A DNA stretch of 8,506 nucleotides from Rubritepida sp. GTDB taxonomy: Bacteria > Pseudomonadota > Alphaproteobacteria > Acetobacterales > Acetobacteraceae. A program made the position numbers and the translations under genes. The stretch covers positions 1 through 8,506 of the forward strand of contig JALHNW010000058.1 of NCBI GenBank assembly GCA_022843345.1, in the 5' to 3' direction. Numbering within the stretch: the first letter of the stretch is position 1; each line of letters begins with the position of its first letter. Below are positions 1-7,924 of the stretch, piece by piece. The notes under the pieces are model-generated. The model was not told the origin of the DNA. It saw only the letters and a list, made by a program, of their open reading frames with translations, and did not search any database.

Positions 1-531
1 GAAGCCCTCCAGCCGCGCGCGCAGCAGCCAGCCATCCAGCGCGGCCAGCAGGTCGCGCGCGAAGCCCTCGGGCTCCAGTGGGCCCAGCGCGGCGGTGGCG
101 CGGCCCGGCACCTCCGGCGCGTGGGCGAGGTTGACGCCGAAGCCCAGCACCAGCCGCGCGATGCCGCCATCGGGCGCGACATGGCCCTGCGCCAGGATGC
201 CGGCACATTTGGCGCCCCCCAGCAGCAGGTCGTTGGGCCATTTCAGCCGCACGGGCGCGTGTCGCGCCGCCACCTCGTGCAGCGCCACGGCCGCCAGCAG
301 CGCGTATTGCGGCAGCAGCCGCGCCGGGCCTTTCGGCCGCAGCAGGGCGGACAGCGCGAGGTTCCCGGCCGGGCCTTCCCAGCCGCGCCCCTGGGTGCCG
401 CGGCCGGCGGTCTGGCGGCGCGCCATGACGGCCAGCCCCTCCGGCTCCCCGGCATCGGCCAGCCGGGTGACGAGGTCCTGCGTGCTTCCCAACGCCTCGA
501 AGACCTGGAGGCGCCATGCCGTCGCGGGCAT
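1..531 (-). CDS. birA: Biotin--[acetyl-CoA-carboxylase] ligase, catalytic domain only, 3' end outside window
   Basis: The product activates biotin with ATP to biotinyl-5'-AMP and transfers it to a lysine of biotin carrier proteins such as AccB; it is cytoplasmic. The frame is open from 531 to the window edge (177 codons), so the C-terminus is missing. Visible ligase motifs are GST at residues 15-17, the biotin/ATP loop GRGTQGRGW at 43-51, KWPND at 97-101, K108 followed by CAGIL (aligned with the catalytic Lys183 of E. coli BirA), and GFGVN at 130-134. The catalytic domain begins at once, with no room for an N-terminal helix-turn-helix, so this is the non-repressor (group I) type. The ATG at 529-531 is chosen because GGAGGT lies 9 bases upstream. 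An in-frame GTG at 580-582 overlapping the nuoN stop would add 17 residues. The loop differs from the E. coli GRGRRGR, but the other motifs look intact. Identification is secure. Confidence 0.93.
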   Translation of the reverse strand, partial: MPATAWRLQVFEALGSTQDLVTRLADAGEPEGLAVMARRQTAGRGTQGRGWEGPAGNLALSALLRPKGPARLLPQYALLAAVALHEVAARHAPVRLKWPNDLLLGGAKCAGILAQGHVAPDGGIARLVLGFGVNLAHAPEVPGRATAALGPLEPEGFARDLLAALDGWLLRARLEGF

Positions 532-540
532 CGGATTCAG

Positions 541-546
541 ACCTCC
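541..546 (-). promoter_or_regulatory. Ribosome binding site of birA
   Basis: GGAGGT on the minus strand matches the anti-Shine-Dalgarno sequence fully and sits 9 bases before the ATG at 531. It is the strongest ribosome binding site in the window. It decides the birA start in favour of the ATG over the upstream in-frame GTG at 582, and lets birA be translated independently of nuoN. Confidence 0.8.
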
Positions 547-560
547 GGGCCCTGCGGCCC
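547..560 (-). other. Small GC hairpin in the nuoN-birA gap
   Basis: GGGCC and GGCCC form a perfect 5-bp stem around a 4-base loop, immediately 5' of the birA Shine-Dalgarno sequence in the 47-base gap after nuoN. No run of T follows on the minus strand, so it is not an intrinsic terminator. A stem this short can arise by chance in such GC-rich DNA. A role in mRNA stability or in keeping the binding site accessible is only a possibility. Confidence 0.25.
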
Positions 561-578
561 TGCGGTCATCCGATGCGC

Positions 579-2000
579 TCACCCGATCAGCGCCGCCACC
601 GCCTGCCGCGCGGCAGCCAGCAGCGGCGCCGGGAACAGGAAGAAGAAGGTGGTGAACAGCCCCGTCGCGCCCAGCACGACCGAGACGCCGGCCGGGCGCG
701 CATCCAGAGCCGGCAGCGCCGCGTCGAAATACATCACCTTCACGATCCGCAGGTAGTAGTAGGCCGACACCACCGAGGACAGCACGGCCACCGTCGCCAG
801 CAGCCAGAACCCCTGCTCCACCGCCGGCAGCAGCACGTAAAGCTTGGCGAAGAAGCCGGCCAGCGGCGGGATGCCGGCCATGGAGAACATGAACACCGCC
901 ATGGCCAGTGCCATCATCGGGTCCGTGCGGCCCAGCCCGGCAAGGTCGTCCACCTGCTCCACCGCGCGGCCCCCGCGGCGCATCGCCACCAGCACGGCGA
1001 AGGCGCCCATGTTCATGGCGACGTAGATGGCAATGTAGACCAGCACGCCGCGCAGCCCGGACTCGCCGCCCACCGCCAGCCCCATCAGCGTGAAGCCGAC
1101 ATGGCCGATGGAGGAATAGGCCATCAGCCGCTTGATGTTGCTCTGCCCGATGGCCGCGAAGGCGCCCAGCACCATGGAACCCAGCGAGGCCAGCACGATG
1201 ATCTGCTGCCACTGCCCCGCCGTGTCGCCGAAGGGCCCGGCCAGCACGCGCACCAGCAGCGCGATGGCGGCCACCTTGGGCGCCGCCGAGAAGAAGGCCG
1301 TCACCGTCACCGGCGCGCCCTCGTAGACGTCGGGCGTCCACATGTGGAAGGGCACGGCGGAGATCTTGAAGGCGAGTGCGGCGATGATGAACACGATGCC
1401 CACCACCACGCCCGCGGACGCACCTCCCTCGGCCGAGAGCGCATCCGCCAGCCGGTCGAAATTCGTGGTGCCGGCGAAGCCATAGACCAGCGAGGCGCCG
1501 TAGAGCAGGAGCCCCGAGGCGAGCGCGCCCAGCACGAAGTACTTCAGCCCCGCCTCCGCGCTGCGCGGGTTGTCGCGGTCGAAGGCGGCCAGCACGTAGA
1601 GCGGCAGGGACAGCAGCTCCAGCCCCAGGTACAGCGTCATCAGGTCATTGGCCGAGATCATGACCATCATGCCCAGCGTCGCCAGCAGGACCAGCACCGG
1701 GAACTCGAAGCGGTTCAGCCCTTCCTTCGCGTTCCAATCCAGCGCGACCAGCAGCGACAGCGCCGCGGCGGCCAGCGCCAGGATCTTCATGAAGGCGGAG
1801 AAGTCGTCGGCCACGTATTGCCCGCCGAAGCCGGTGCCCTCGCCCTGCATGAGCACCAGCACGCCGGCCAGCAGCATGGCGCCGATGCAGGCCATCGCCA
1901 CGGGGAAGGTCGTGTCGCGCTTCGGGATCACCCCGGCGACGAGGATGGCGCAGGCGCAGACCGCCAGCACGATTTCAGGAAGGGCGATCTGCCAGTTCAT
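579..2000 (-). CDS. nuoN: NADH-quinone oxidoreductase subunit N (antiporter-like membrane subunit)
   Basis: NuoN is one of three Mrp-antiporter-related proton-pumping subunits in the membrane arm of complex I, placed between NuoK and NuoM. At 473 residues it has the usual length, and it is almost wholly hydrophobic, with about 14 predicted helices. Key charged residues are present: E128 in GLELLSLPLYV (E. coli E133), K153 in AGLKYF, K212 in AFKISAVPFHMWTPDVYEG (E. coli K217), K242 in SAAPKVAA (E. coli K247) and K386 in FFAKLYV (E. coli K395). The family signature FHMWTPDVYEGAP is intact. It begins with ATG 4 bases after the nuoM stop and has no strong Shine-Dalgarno sequence, so translation is probably coupled to nuoM. 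It is the last nuo gene, with birA following. Substitution by a Mrp or hydrogenase subunit is unlikely given the flanking genes. Confidence 0.97.
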   Translation of the reverse strand: MNWQIALPEIVLAVCACAILVAGVIPKRDTTFPVAMACIGAMLLAGVLVLMQGEGTGFGGQYVADDFSAFMKILALAAAALSLLVALDWNAKEGLNRFEFPVLVLLATLGMMVMISANDLMTLYLGLELLSLPLYVLAAFDRDNPRSAEAGLKYFVLGALASGLLLYGASLVYGFAGTTNFDRLADALSAEGGASAGVVVGIVFIIAALAFKISAVPFHMWTPDVYEGAPVTVTAFFSAAPKVAAIALLVRVLAGPFGDTAGQWQQIIVLASLGSMVLGAFAAIGQSNIKRLMAYSSIGHVGFTLMGLAVGGESGLRGVLVYIAIYVAMNMGAFAVLVAMRRGGRAVEQVDDLAGLGRTDPMMALAMAVFMFSMAGIPPLAGFFAKLYVLLPAVEQGFWLLATVAVLSSVVSAYYYLRIVKVMYFDAALPALDARPAGVSVVLGATGLFTTFFFLFPAPLLAAARQAVAALIG

Positions 2001-2004
2001 GTGC

Positions 2005-3519
2005 TCACAACCCCGCGAGACGGGAGGCGGCCTGCATCGCGGCCTGGTGGCTGTTCACCATCTGCGACACGGTCACCGAGAAGAAGGAAAGGAAGGATTG
2101 GGGATAGAGGCCCATCCACAGCGTCAGCAGGATCAGCGGCGCGAAGGTGGCGTATTCGCGCGGGCTCAGGTCCAGCAGGGCGCGCAAATCGTCGCGCGTC
2201 ACCTTGCCGAAGGCCACGCGGCGATACAGGAACAGCATGTAGGCCGCGCCCAGCACCATGCCGGTGGCGGCACCCAGTGCCACCCAGGGGTTCACCGCCC
2301 AGGCGCCCAGGATCACCAGGAACTCGCCGGGGAAGCCCGCCGTGCCCGGCAGCGCCACGCTGCCCATGGTGAACAGCATGAACACCAGCGCATAGGCCGG
2401 CATGATCTTCGCCACGCCGCCGTAGCGCAGGATCTCGCGCGAATGCACGCGGTCGTACAGCACGCCGACGCAGAGGAAGAGCGCGCCCGAGACGACGCCG
2501 TGCGCCAGCATGGTGAACAGCGCGCCCTCGATTCCCTGCTGGTTGAAGGTGAAGATGCCCAGCGTGACGATGCCCATGTGGGCCACCGAGGAATAGGCGA
2601 TCAGCTTCTTCATGTCCTGCTGCGCCAGCGCCACCAGCGAGGTGTAGACCACCGCCACGATGCTCAGCACGTAGATGAAGGGCGCGAAGTAGGCCGACGC
2701 CTCCGGAAGCAGCGGGAGCGAGAAGCGCAGGAAGCCGTAGGCCCCCATCTTCAGCAGCACGCCGGCCAGGATGACGGAACCCGCCGTCGGCGCCTCCACG
2801 TGGGCGTCCGGCAGCCAGGTGTGCACCGGCCACATCGGCACCTTCACCGCGAAGGAGGCGAAGAAGGCCAGGAACAGCCAGACCTGCATGGCGAACGGGA
2901 TGTCGAACTCCGCCAGCTCGGGGATGCTGGTCGTGCCCGCGCTGAACCACAGCGCGATGATGGCCAGCAGCATCAACACCGAGCCGAGCAGCGTGTAGAG
3001 GAAGAACTTGTAGGCGGCATAGACCCGCCGCGCCCCGCCCCACACCCCGATGATGAGGAACATCGGGATCAGCACCGCCTCGAAGAACACGTAGAACAGC
3101 ATCAGGTCCATGGCGCAGAACATGCCGACCATCATGGTCAGCAGCACCAGGAAGGCGACCATGTACTCGCGCACGCGCTTCTGCACGCTTTCCCACGACG
3201 CCATGATGCACAGCGGCACCAGGGCGGTGGACAGCAGCACGAACAGCACCGAGATGCCGTCCACCCCCATGGCGTAGGAGATGCCGAACTCCGGCAGCCA
3301 GTCCACGCGCTCGACGAACTGGAAGTCGGCGGTGGACTTGTCGAAGCGGAACCACAGGATCAGCGACAGGCCGAAGGTGATGAGGCTGGTCCACAGCGCC
3401 GTCCAGCGCGCGTTGGCGGCGACCGCCGCCTCCTCGCCGCGCAGCGTCATGATGATGAGCGCGCCGACCAGCGGCAGGAAGGTGAGGATGGAAAGCAGGG
3501 GGAAGCCCGCGGCGTTCAT
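2005..3519 (-). CDS. nuoM: NADH-quinone oxidoreductase subunit M (antiporter-like membrane subunit)
   Basis: NuoM is the middle antiporter-like proton channel of the complex I membrane arm, between NuoL and NuoN. It has 504 residues, typical of the family, and about 14 transmembrane helices. Residues known to be essential for pumping are visible: E147 in [12 protein letters not shown] (E. coli E144), K226 in [20 protein letters not shown] (E. coli K234), K257 in LLKMGAYG (E. coli K265) and E399 in GFPGEF (E. coli E407, terminal half channel). GVDGIS at residues 85-90 is also typical of NuoM/ND4. The ATG lies 2 bases after the nuoL stop, and no good Shine-Dalgarno sequence is seen, which suggests coupling to nuoL translation. 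Nothing about the gene is unusual. Confidence 0.98.
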   Translation of the reverse strand: MNAAGFPLLSILTFLPLVGALIIMTLRGEEAAVAANARWTALWTSLITFGLSLILWFRFDKSTADFQFVERVDWLPEFGISYAMGVDGISVLFVLLSTALVPLCIMASWESVQKRVREYMVAFLVLLTMMVGMFCAMDLMLFYVFFEAVLIPMFLIIGVWGGARRVYAAYKFFLYTLLGSVLMLLAIIALWFSAGTTSIPELAEFDIPFAMQVWLFLAFFASFAVKVPMWPVHTWLPDAHVEAPTAGSVILAGVLLKMGAYGFLRFSLPLLPEASAYFAPFIYVLSIVAVVYTSLVALAQQDMKKLIAYSSVAHMGIVTLGIFTFNQQGIEGALFTMLAHGVVSGALFLCVGVLYDRVHSREILRYGGVAKIMPAYALVFMLFTMGSVALPGTAGFPGEFLVILGAWAVNPWVALGAATGMVLGAAYMLFLYRRVAFGKVTRDDLRALLDLSPREYATFAPLILLTLWMGLYPQSFLSFFSVTVSQMVNSHQAAMQAASRLAGL

Positions 3520-3521
3520 GG

Positions 3522-5432
3522 TCAGCGGCCCAGCAGGAAGAGGGAGACGAAGAGGACGAGGCCGATGATCATGGCGAAGGCGTAGTTCGCCACCCGCCCC
3601 GTCTGGATGCGCGCGGCCCCGCGCGCCGTGCCGGCCACCGCGGCGGCCGCGCCGTTGGGCATGCCGTCGATGATCCGCACGTCGCCCACCTGCCAGAACA
3701 CGCCCGCCAGGCGCTTCGCCGGCTGCACGAAGATGCGGTCATACAGCTCGTCGAAGTACCACTTGTTCAGCAGGAAGCGGTACAGCCCCGGCACCGCGGC
3801 GGCGATGCGCCCCGGCACCTGCGGGAACAGCCCGTACAGCACCACCGCCAGCGCGATGCCCGACACGGCGGTGATCTTCGCCACCGTCGGCACCCAGTGC
3901 GGCGCGTGGTGCAGCGCCTCCATCATGTGCTTGGCCGGCAGGTTGAAGATGGCGCCGTTCCAGAACGCCTCCTGCATGTCGCCGATGAAGTAGGGCGCGA
4001 AGGTGAAGCCCGTCGCCACCGCGCCCACCGCCAGCAGCAGCAGCGGTATGAGCATCACCGCCGGGCTCTCATGCACGTGGTCCATGGTGTGCTGGTCCGC
4101 CCGCGGCTTGCCGTGGAAGGTGAGGATCAGCAGGCGCCAGGAGTAGAAGGCCGTGAGGAAGGCCGCCAGGATGCCGCAGGCGAAGGCGTAGGTGCCGACC
4201 ACGCTGTTCGCGGCGATCGCGCCTTCAAGGATCGCGTCCTTCGAGTAGTAGCCGGCGAAGATCGGGATGCCGGCCAGCGCCAGCGAGCCTATCCACATCA
4301 CCGCGTAGGTGACCGGGATCTTCTTCCAGATGCCGCCCATGCGGCGGATGTCCTGCTCGTCGCTCATCGCGTGGATGACGGAGCCCGCGCCCAGGAACAG
4401 CAGCGCCTTGAAGAAGGCGTGCGTGAACAAATGGAACATCGCCGCCTGGTACAGCCCCACGCCGGCGGCGAAGAACATGTAGCCGAGCTGCGAGCAGGTG
4501 GAATACGCGATGATGCGCTTGATGTCGTTCTGCACGCAGCCGATCGTGGCCGCGAAGATCGCCGTGGACGCGCCCACCACCGTGACGATCGCCAGCGCCA
4601 CGGGCGCGTATTCCATGACCGGCGACATGCGGCACATGAGGAACACCCCCGCCGTCACCATCGTCGCCGCGTGGATCAGCGCGGAAACCGGCGTCGGCCC
4701 CTCCATCGCGTCCGGCAGCCAGGTGTGCAGGCCCAGCTGCGCCGACTTGCCCATCGCGCCCAGGAACAGCAGCACGCCGATCAGCTCCAGCGCCGGCAGC
4801 CCGGCGAAGGTGTCGTTCGCGCGCGCGGAGGCGGCGGCGAAGATCGCGTCGAACTCCAGCGTGCCGAAGATGAAGAAGGTCAGCGCCATGCCCAGCATGA
4901 AGGCCACGTCGCCCACGCGGTTCACGATGAAGGCCTTCATCGCCGCCGCGTTCGCGCTCTCCTTCTCGTACCAGTAGCCGATGAGCAGGTAGCTCGCGAG
5001 GCCGACGCCCTCCCAGCCGAAGAACAGCTGCACCAGGTTGTCCGCCGTCACCAGCATCAGCATCATGAAGGTGAACAGGGACAGGTAGGCGAAGAAGCGC
5101 GGCCGCGTCTCGTCATGCGACATGTAGCCGACGCTGTAGAGGTGGATCAGCGTCGAGATGAAGGTGACCATCCCGACCATGACCGCGCTCAGCGTGTCGT
5201 AGCGCAGCGCCCAGGCGAACTCCAGGTCGCCCACATCCATCCAGGTGACGATCACCTCGGTGGTGGGCTGCCCGCCCATCGCCACCTGCATGAAGGCCGA
5301 GACGCCGCAGAACGCGGCCAGCGCCATGCAGATGACGGTGGACCACATGGCCGCGCGCTCGCCGATCCAGCGGCCGAGGAAGCCGCTGATGGTGGCGCCC
5401 AGCAGCGGGAAGAAGACGGCTCCGACGAACAT
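3522..5432 (-). CDS. nuoL: NADH-quinone oxidoreductase subunit L (distal antiporter-like subunit)
   Basis: NuoL is the distal proton-pumping subunit of complex I; its long C-terminal lateral helix runs along NuoM and NuoN. From the chosen ATG it has 636 residues, within the normal range. Visible landmarks are E141 in [14 protein letters not shown] (E. coli E144), K229 in [21 protein letters not shown] (E. coli K229), the [15 protein letters not shown] signature at 245-259, K342 in [12 protein letters not shown] and K398 in YYSKDAILE (E. coli K399). The C-terminal stretch from about 530 carries the lateral helix, ending in a last membrane segment near 618-635. The start at 5432 lies 4 bases after the nuoK stop and gives the usual short hydrophobic N-terminus. 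A start at 5459 would add nine polar residues encoded inside nuoK and is unlikely. Confidence 0.97.
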   Translation of the reverse strand: MFVGAVFFPLLGATISGFLGRWIGERAAMWSTVICMALAAFCGVSAFMQVAMGGQPTTEVIVTWMDVGDLEFAWALRYDTLSAVMVGMVTFISTLIHLYSVGYMSHDETRPRFFAYLSLFTFMMLMLVTADNLVQLFFGWEGVGLASYLLIGYWYEKESANAAAMKAFIVNRVGDVAFMLGMALTFFIFGTLEFDAIFAAASARANDTFAGLPALELIGVLLFLGAMGKSAQLGLHTWLPDAMEGPTPVSALIHAATMVTAGVFLMCRMSPVMEYAPVALAIVTVVGASTAIFAATIGCVQNDIKRIIAYSTCSQLGYMFFAAGVGLYQAAMFHLFTHAFFKALLFLGAGSVIHAMSDEQDIRRMGGIWKKIPVTYAVMWIGSLALAGIPIFAGYYSKDAILEGAIAANSVVGTYAFACGILAAFLTAFYSWRLLILTFHGKPRADQHTMDHVHESPAVMLIPLLLLAVGAVATGFTFAPYFIGDMQEAFWNGAIFNLPAKHMMEALHHAPHWVPTVAKITAVSGIALAVVLYGLFPQVPGRIAAAVPGLYRFLLNKWYFDELYDRIFVQPAKRLAGVFWQVGDVRIIDGMPNGAAAAVAGTARGAARIQTGRVANYAFAMIIGLVLFVSLFLLGR

Positions 5433-5436
5433 GCCC

Positions 5437-5748
5437 TTAACCCCGCAACGTCGAGACATCCTCGACTTCGATGGTCCCGCGGTTGCGGAAGTAGATGACG
5501 ACGATGGCGAGCCCGATCGCGGCCTCGGCCGCGGCGACGGTGAGGATGAACATGGCGAAGACCTGCCCCGCCAGGTCGTCCAGCCGCGCGGAGAACGCGA
5601 CGAGGTTCAGGTTCACCGACAGCAGGATCAGCTCGACCGACATCAGGATGACGATGACGTTCTTGCGGTTCATGAAGATGCCGAACACGCCGAGCACGAA
5701 CAGGATCGCGCCCACCGTGAGGTAGTGCGCCAGGCCGATGGTCAGCAT
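5437..5748 (-). CDS. nuoK: NADH-quinone oxidoreductase subunit K
   Basis: NuoK (ND4L homologue) is a small three-helix membrane subunit that joins the NuoH/J region to NuoN and carries part of the hydrophilic axis of complex I. It has 103 residues, the typical length. Membrane segments lie at roughly 5-25, 30-52 and 61-86. The two buried glutamates needed for activity are present: E39 in [13 protein letters not shown] (E. coli E36) and E75 in [13 protein letters not shown] (E. coli E72). The C-terminal [16 protein letters not shown] is typical of alphaproteobacterial forms. The ATG shares one base with the nuoJ stop (TGATG), and AAGGGGG lies 9 bases upstream, so both coupling and direct initiation are plausible. 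It ends with TAA, whereas the other complete genes end with TGA. Confidence 0.97.
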   Translation of the reverse strand: MLTIGLAHYLTVGAILFVLGVFGIFMNRKNVIVILMSVELILLSVNLNLVAFSARLDDLAGQVFAMFILTVAAAEAAIGLAIVVIYFRNRGTIEVEDVSTLRG

Positions 5749-6428
5749 CAGTGGTGGCCCCCTTCGTGCGAGACCTTTTTAGGCTCCGGCGCGGGCGGCG
5801 GGAGCGGGCGCAGGATCTCCTCGCGCGCGATGCCGGCACCCAGTGCCGGCTGCGCCATGGCCAGCTTGCTGGTCCGCGCGATCTGGGCCGCGATGTCCTG
5901 CCGCTTCGAATTCGCCGGCTTGTCGCGCAGCGTCAGCACGATGGCGCCGATCATCGCCACCAGCAGGATCATGCCGGCCGCCTGGAACAGGAAGATGTAG
6001 TCGGTGTAGATCACCCGCCCCAGCGCCTCGGTGTTGCTCACCCCCGCGGGCGCGGGCGAGAGGCGCAGGTCCATCGCGTCGGGCGCCAGCTGCCAGGCGC
6101 CGAACACCAGCACCAGCTCCAGGAACAGGATGGCGCCGACCACCGCGCCGAAGGGGGCGTAGCGCTGGAAGCCCTCGCGCAGCCGCGCGAAATCCACGTC
6201 CAGCATCATCACCACGAACAGGAACAGCACGGCGACCGCGCCGACGTAGACGATGACCAGGATCATCGCCAGGAACTCGGCGCCCGCCAGCAGGAACAGC
6301 CCTGCCGCGTTGAAGAACGCCAGGATCAGGTACAGCACCGAATGCACGGGGTTGCGCGAGGTCACGACCATCACGGCCGATGCCACGAGGATCGCCGCGA
6401 AGGCGTAGAAGGCCAGCGCTGCGATCAT
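5748..6428 (-). CDS. nuoJ: NADH-quinone oxidoreductase subunit J
   Basis: NuoJ (ND6 homologue) is a five-helix subunit of the complex I membrane arm next to NuoH and NuoK. It has 226 residues. Membrane segments lie at about 2-22, 28-49, 54-76, 93-114 and 143-167. The third is the conserved helix with the pi-bulge, [20 protein letters not shown] (E51-L70), with Y61 at the bulge position. [20 protein letters not shown] at 24-43 is a strong family match. After helix 5 comes a polar tail with [11 protein letters not shown] (175-185), then a proline- and charge-rich end finishing in HEGGHH; longer tails of this kind are known in alphaproteobacterial NuoJ. The start at 6428 forms an ATGA overlap with the nuoI stop. 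The frame is open further upstream, to 6611, but that sequence is arginine/glycine-rich and encoded opposite the nuoI frame, so it is excluded. Confidence 0.96.
   Translation of the reverse strand: MIAALAFYAFAAILVASAVMVVTSRNPVHSVLYLILAFFNAAGLFLLAGAEFLAMILVIVYVGAVAVLFLFVVMMLDVDFARLREGFQRYAPFGAVVGAILFLELVLVFGAWQLAPDAMDLRLSPAPAGVSNTEALGRVIYTDYIFLFQAAGMILLVAMIGAIVLTLRDKPANSKRQDIAAQIARTSKLAMAQPALGAGIAREEILRPLPPPAPEPKKVSHEGGHH
5758..5764 (-). promoter_or_regulatory. Ribosome binding site of nuoK
   Basis: AAGGGGG on the minus strand lies 9 bases before the nuoK ATG at 5748, inside the last codons of nuoJ. It is a fair match to the Shine-Dalgarno consensus at suitable spacing, while most other nuo starts here have only weak sites. 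Confidence 0.5.
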
Positions 6429-6913
6429 CGGTAGGGCGCGTCCAGCCGCAGGCGCTCGGCCAGCACCGGCTCCCACCGGTCGCCATTCGCGAGCAGGCGT
6501 TCCTTGTCGTACATCAGCTCCTCGCGGTTCTCCACGGCGAATTCCAGGTTCGGGCCTTCCACGATGGCGTCCACCGGGCAGGCTTCCTCGCACAGCCCGC
6601 AATAGATGCACTTCGTCATGTCGATGTCGTAGCGCGTGGTGCGGCGCGAGCCGTCATCGCGCGGCTCGGCCTCGATGGTGATGGCCAGCGCCGGGCACAC
6701 CGCCTCGCACAGCTTGCAGGCGATGCAGCGTTCCTCGCCGTTCGGGTAGCGGCGCAGCCCGTGCTCCCCCTTGAAGCGCGGCGACAGCGGCGACTTCTCG
6801 TGCGGGTAGTTGATGGTCGCCTTGGGGCGGAACATCTGGCGCAGCGTCAGCATCATCCCGCCGACGATCTCCGTCAGCAGGAAGGAGCGCGCGAAGCGAT
6901 CGAGCGTGGTCAT
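6425..6913 (-). CDS. nuoI: NADH-quinone oxidoreductase subunit I (2 x [4Fe-4S] ferredoxin-like)
   Basis: NuoI (TYKY homologue) carries clusters N6a and N6b and passes electrons from NuoG towards cluster N2 in NuoB and then quinone. It sits at the base of the peripheral arm, on the cytoplasmic side. It has 162 residues, the short form found in alphaproteobacteria and mitochondria. Both CxxCxxCxxxCP motifs are complete: C63, C66, C69, C73 and C102, C105, C108, C112. The amphipathic N-terminal helix ([20 protein letters not shown], 6-25) matches the membrane-contacting helix of the family. The start at 6913 overlaps the nuoH stop as ATGA, and the stop overlaps nuoJ in the same way, so translation of H, I and J is probably coupled. 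The open frame extends upstream to 7411, but only as a shadow of nuoH. Confidence 0.98.
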   Translation of the reverse strand: MTTLDRFARSFLLTEIVGGMMLTLRQMFRPKATINYPHEKSPLSPRFKGEHGLRRYPNGEERCIACKLCEAVCPALAITIEAEPRDDGSRRTTRYDIDMTKCIYCGLCEEACPVDAIVEGPNLEFAVENREELMYDKERLLANGDRWEPVLAERLRLDAPYR

Positions 6914-7920
6914 GCGGGAAGCAGCCCCGTGAGCTTGAGGAACCCGGCCGTCAGCACCAGCCACAGCAGCGAGAAGGGCAGGAACACCTTCCAGCCCAGC
7001 CGCATCAGCTGGTCGTAGCGGTAGCGCGGGAAGGTCGCGCGCGACCACAGGAAGAAGAACAGCACCAGCGCCACCTTCAGCGCGAACCACACCGGCCCGG
7101 GGATCCAGGTGAAGGGCTCGATGGAGATCGGCGGCAGCCAGCCGCCCATGAACAGGATGACGCACAGCGCGCTCATCAGGATCATGTTCGCGTATTCGCC
7201 GAGGAAGAACAGCGCGAAGCTCATCGAACTGTATTCGACGAAGAACCCGGCCACCAGCTCGCTCTCGCCTTCCGGCAGGTCGAAGGGCGCGCGGTTCGTC
7301 TCGGCCAGGGCCGAGATGAAGAAGATCACGAACATCGGGAAGAGCGGGATGAAGAACCACAGATTCTCCTGCGCCCGCACGATCTCCGTCAGGTTCAGCG
7401 AACCCACGCACAGCAGCACGGTGACGATCACGAAGCCGATGGACACCTCGTAGGACACCATCTGCGCGGCCGAGCGCAGCGCGCCCAGGAAGGCGTACTT
7501 GGAGTTCGACGCCCAGCCCGCGATGATGATGCCGTACACGCCCAGCGAGCTGATCGCGAACAGGTACAGCACGCCCACGTTGATGTCGGCGATCGCCCAG
7601 CCATCATTCACCGGGATCACCGCCCAGGCCAGCATCGCCAGCGTGAAGGTCAGCATCGGCGCCGCCATGAACAGCAGCCGCGATGCGCCGGACGGGATGA
7701 TCGTCTCCTTCATCAGCATCTTGATGGCGTCGGCGAAGGGCTGGAGCAGCCCGAAGGGCCCCACCACGTTCGGCCCCTTGCGCAGCTGCATCGCCGCCAG
7801 CACCTTGCGCTCGGCCCAGGTGAGGTAGGCGACCGCGATCAGCACCGGCACCAGCAGCGCCAGGGCCTGGGCCACCGTCAGCGCCAGGATGCCCAGCGGC
7901 GAGTTGAGGAACTCCGTCAT
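6910..7920 (-). CDS. nuoH: NADH-quinone oxidoreductase subunit H (quinone-site membrane subunit)
   Basis: NuoH (ND1 homologue) anchors the peripheral arm to the membrane and forms much of the quinone chamber and the first proton path (E channel). It has 336 residues, a normal length, with about eight transmembrane helices. Landmarks are AERK at 36-39, [19 protein letters not shown] at 49-67 (ND1 signature 1), the glutamate-rich cytoplasmic loop [20 protein letters not shown] at 204-223 (ND1 signature 2), the following [20 protein letters not shown], and [13 protein letters not shown] at 294-306. All conserved acidic residues of the loop are present. The ATG at 7920 lies 4 bases after the nuoG stop, with GGAG 7 bases upstream. 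The 3' end overlaps nuoI by 4 bases. Confidence 0.98.
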   Translation of the reverse strand: MTEFLNSPLGILALTVAQALALLVPVLIAVAYLTWAERKVLAAMQLRKGPNVVGPFGLLQPFADAIKMLMKETIIPSGASRLLFMAAPMLTFTLAMLAWAVIPVNDGWAIADINVGVLYLFAISSLGVYGIIIAGWASNSKYAFLGALRSAAQMVSYEVSIGFVIVTVLLCVGSLNLTEIVRAQENLWFFIPLFPMFVIFFISALAETNRAPFDLPEGESELVAGFFVEYSSMSFALFFLGEYANMILMSALCVILFMGGWLPPISIEPFTWIPGPVWFALKVALVLFFFLWSRATFPRYRYDQLMRLGWKVFLPFSLLWLVLTAGFLKLTGLLPA

Positions 7921-7924
7921 CGCC

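Noticed and set aside
95..756. Two overlapping plus-strand open frames opposite birA and the end of nuoN
   Set aside because: The minus-strand frame encodes a clear biotin ligase; the plus-strand translations are proline/alanine/arginine-rich with no motif.
516..2372. 618-residue open frame on the plus strand opposite nuoN and the end of nuoM
   Set aside because: The translation is low-complexity, rich in H, Q, R and G, with no membrane segment or domain. It lies antisense to a clear nuoN; long antisense frames of this kind are expected in GC-rich coding DNA.
1648..3585. 645-residue open frame on the plus strand opposite nuoM
   Set aside because: It has the same H/Q/R/E-rich composition without any recognisable motif and is entirely antisense to nuoN, nuoM and the end of nuoL. 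The minus-strand proteins carry all the conserved residues.
5433..5459. nuoL start at 5459
   Set aside because: It would add nine polar residues encoded in the end of nuoK. The ATG at 5432 gives the usual hydrophobic NuoL N-terminus just after the nuoK stop.
3897..5498. 533-residue open frame on the plus strand opposite nuoL
   Set aside because: It is arginine/histidine/glutamine-rich shadow sequence of nuoL, with no ribosome binding site or domain seen.
6429..6611. N-terminal extension of nuoJ to an upstream ATG at 6611
   Set aside because: It would add 61 arginine/glycine-rich residues encoded within nuoI. Known NuoJ starts directly at the first membrane helix, which fits the ATG at 6428.
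6914..7411. N-terminal extension of nuoI to 7411
   Set aside because: The added sequence is a frame-shifted shadow of nuoH. The 162-residue form from 6913 matches the family length and the ATGA overlap.
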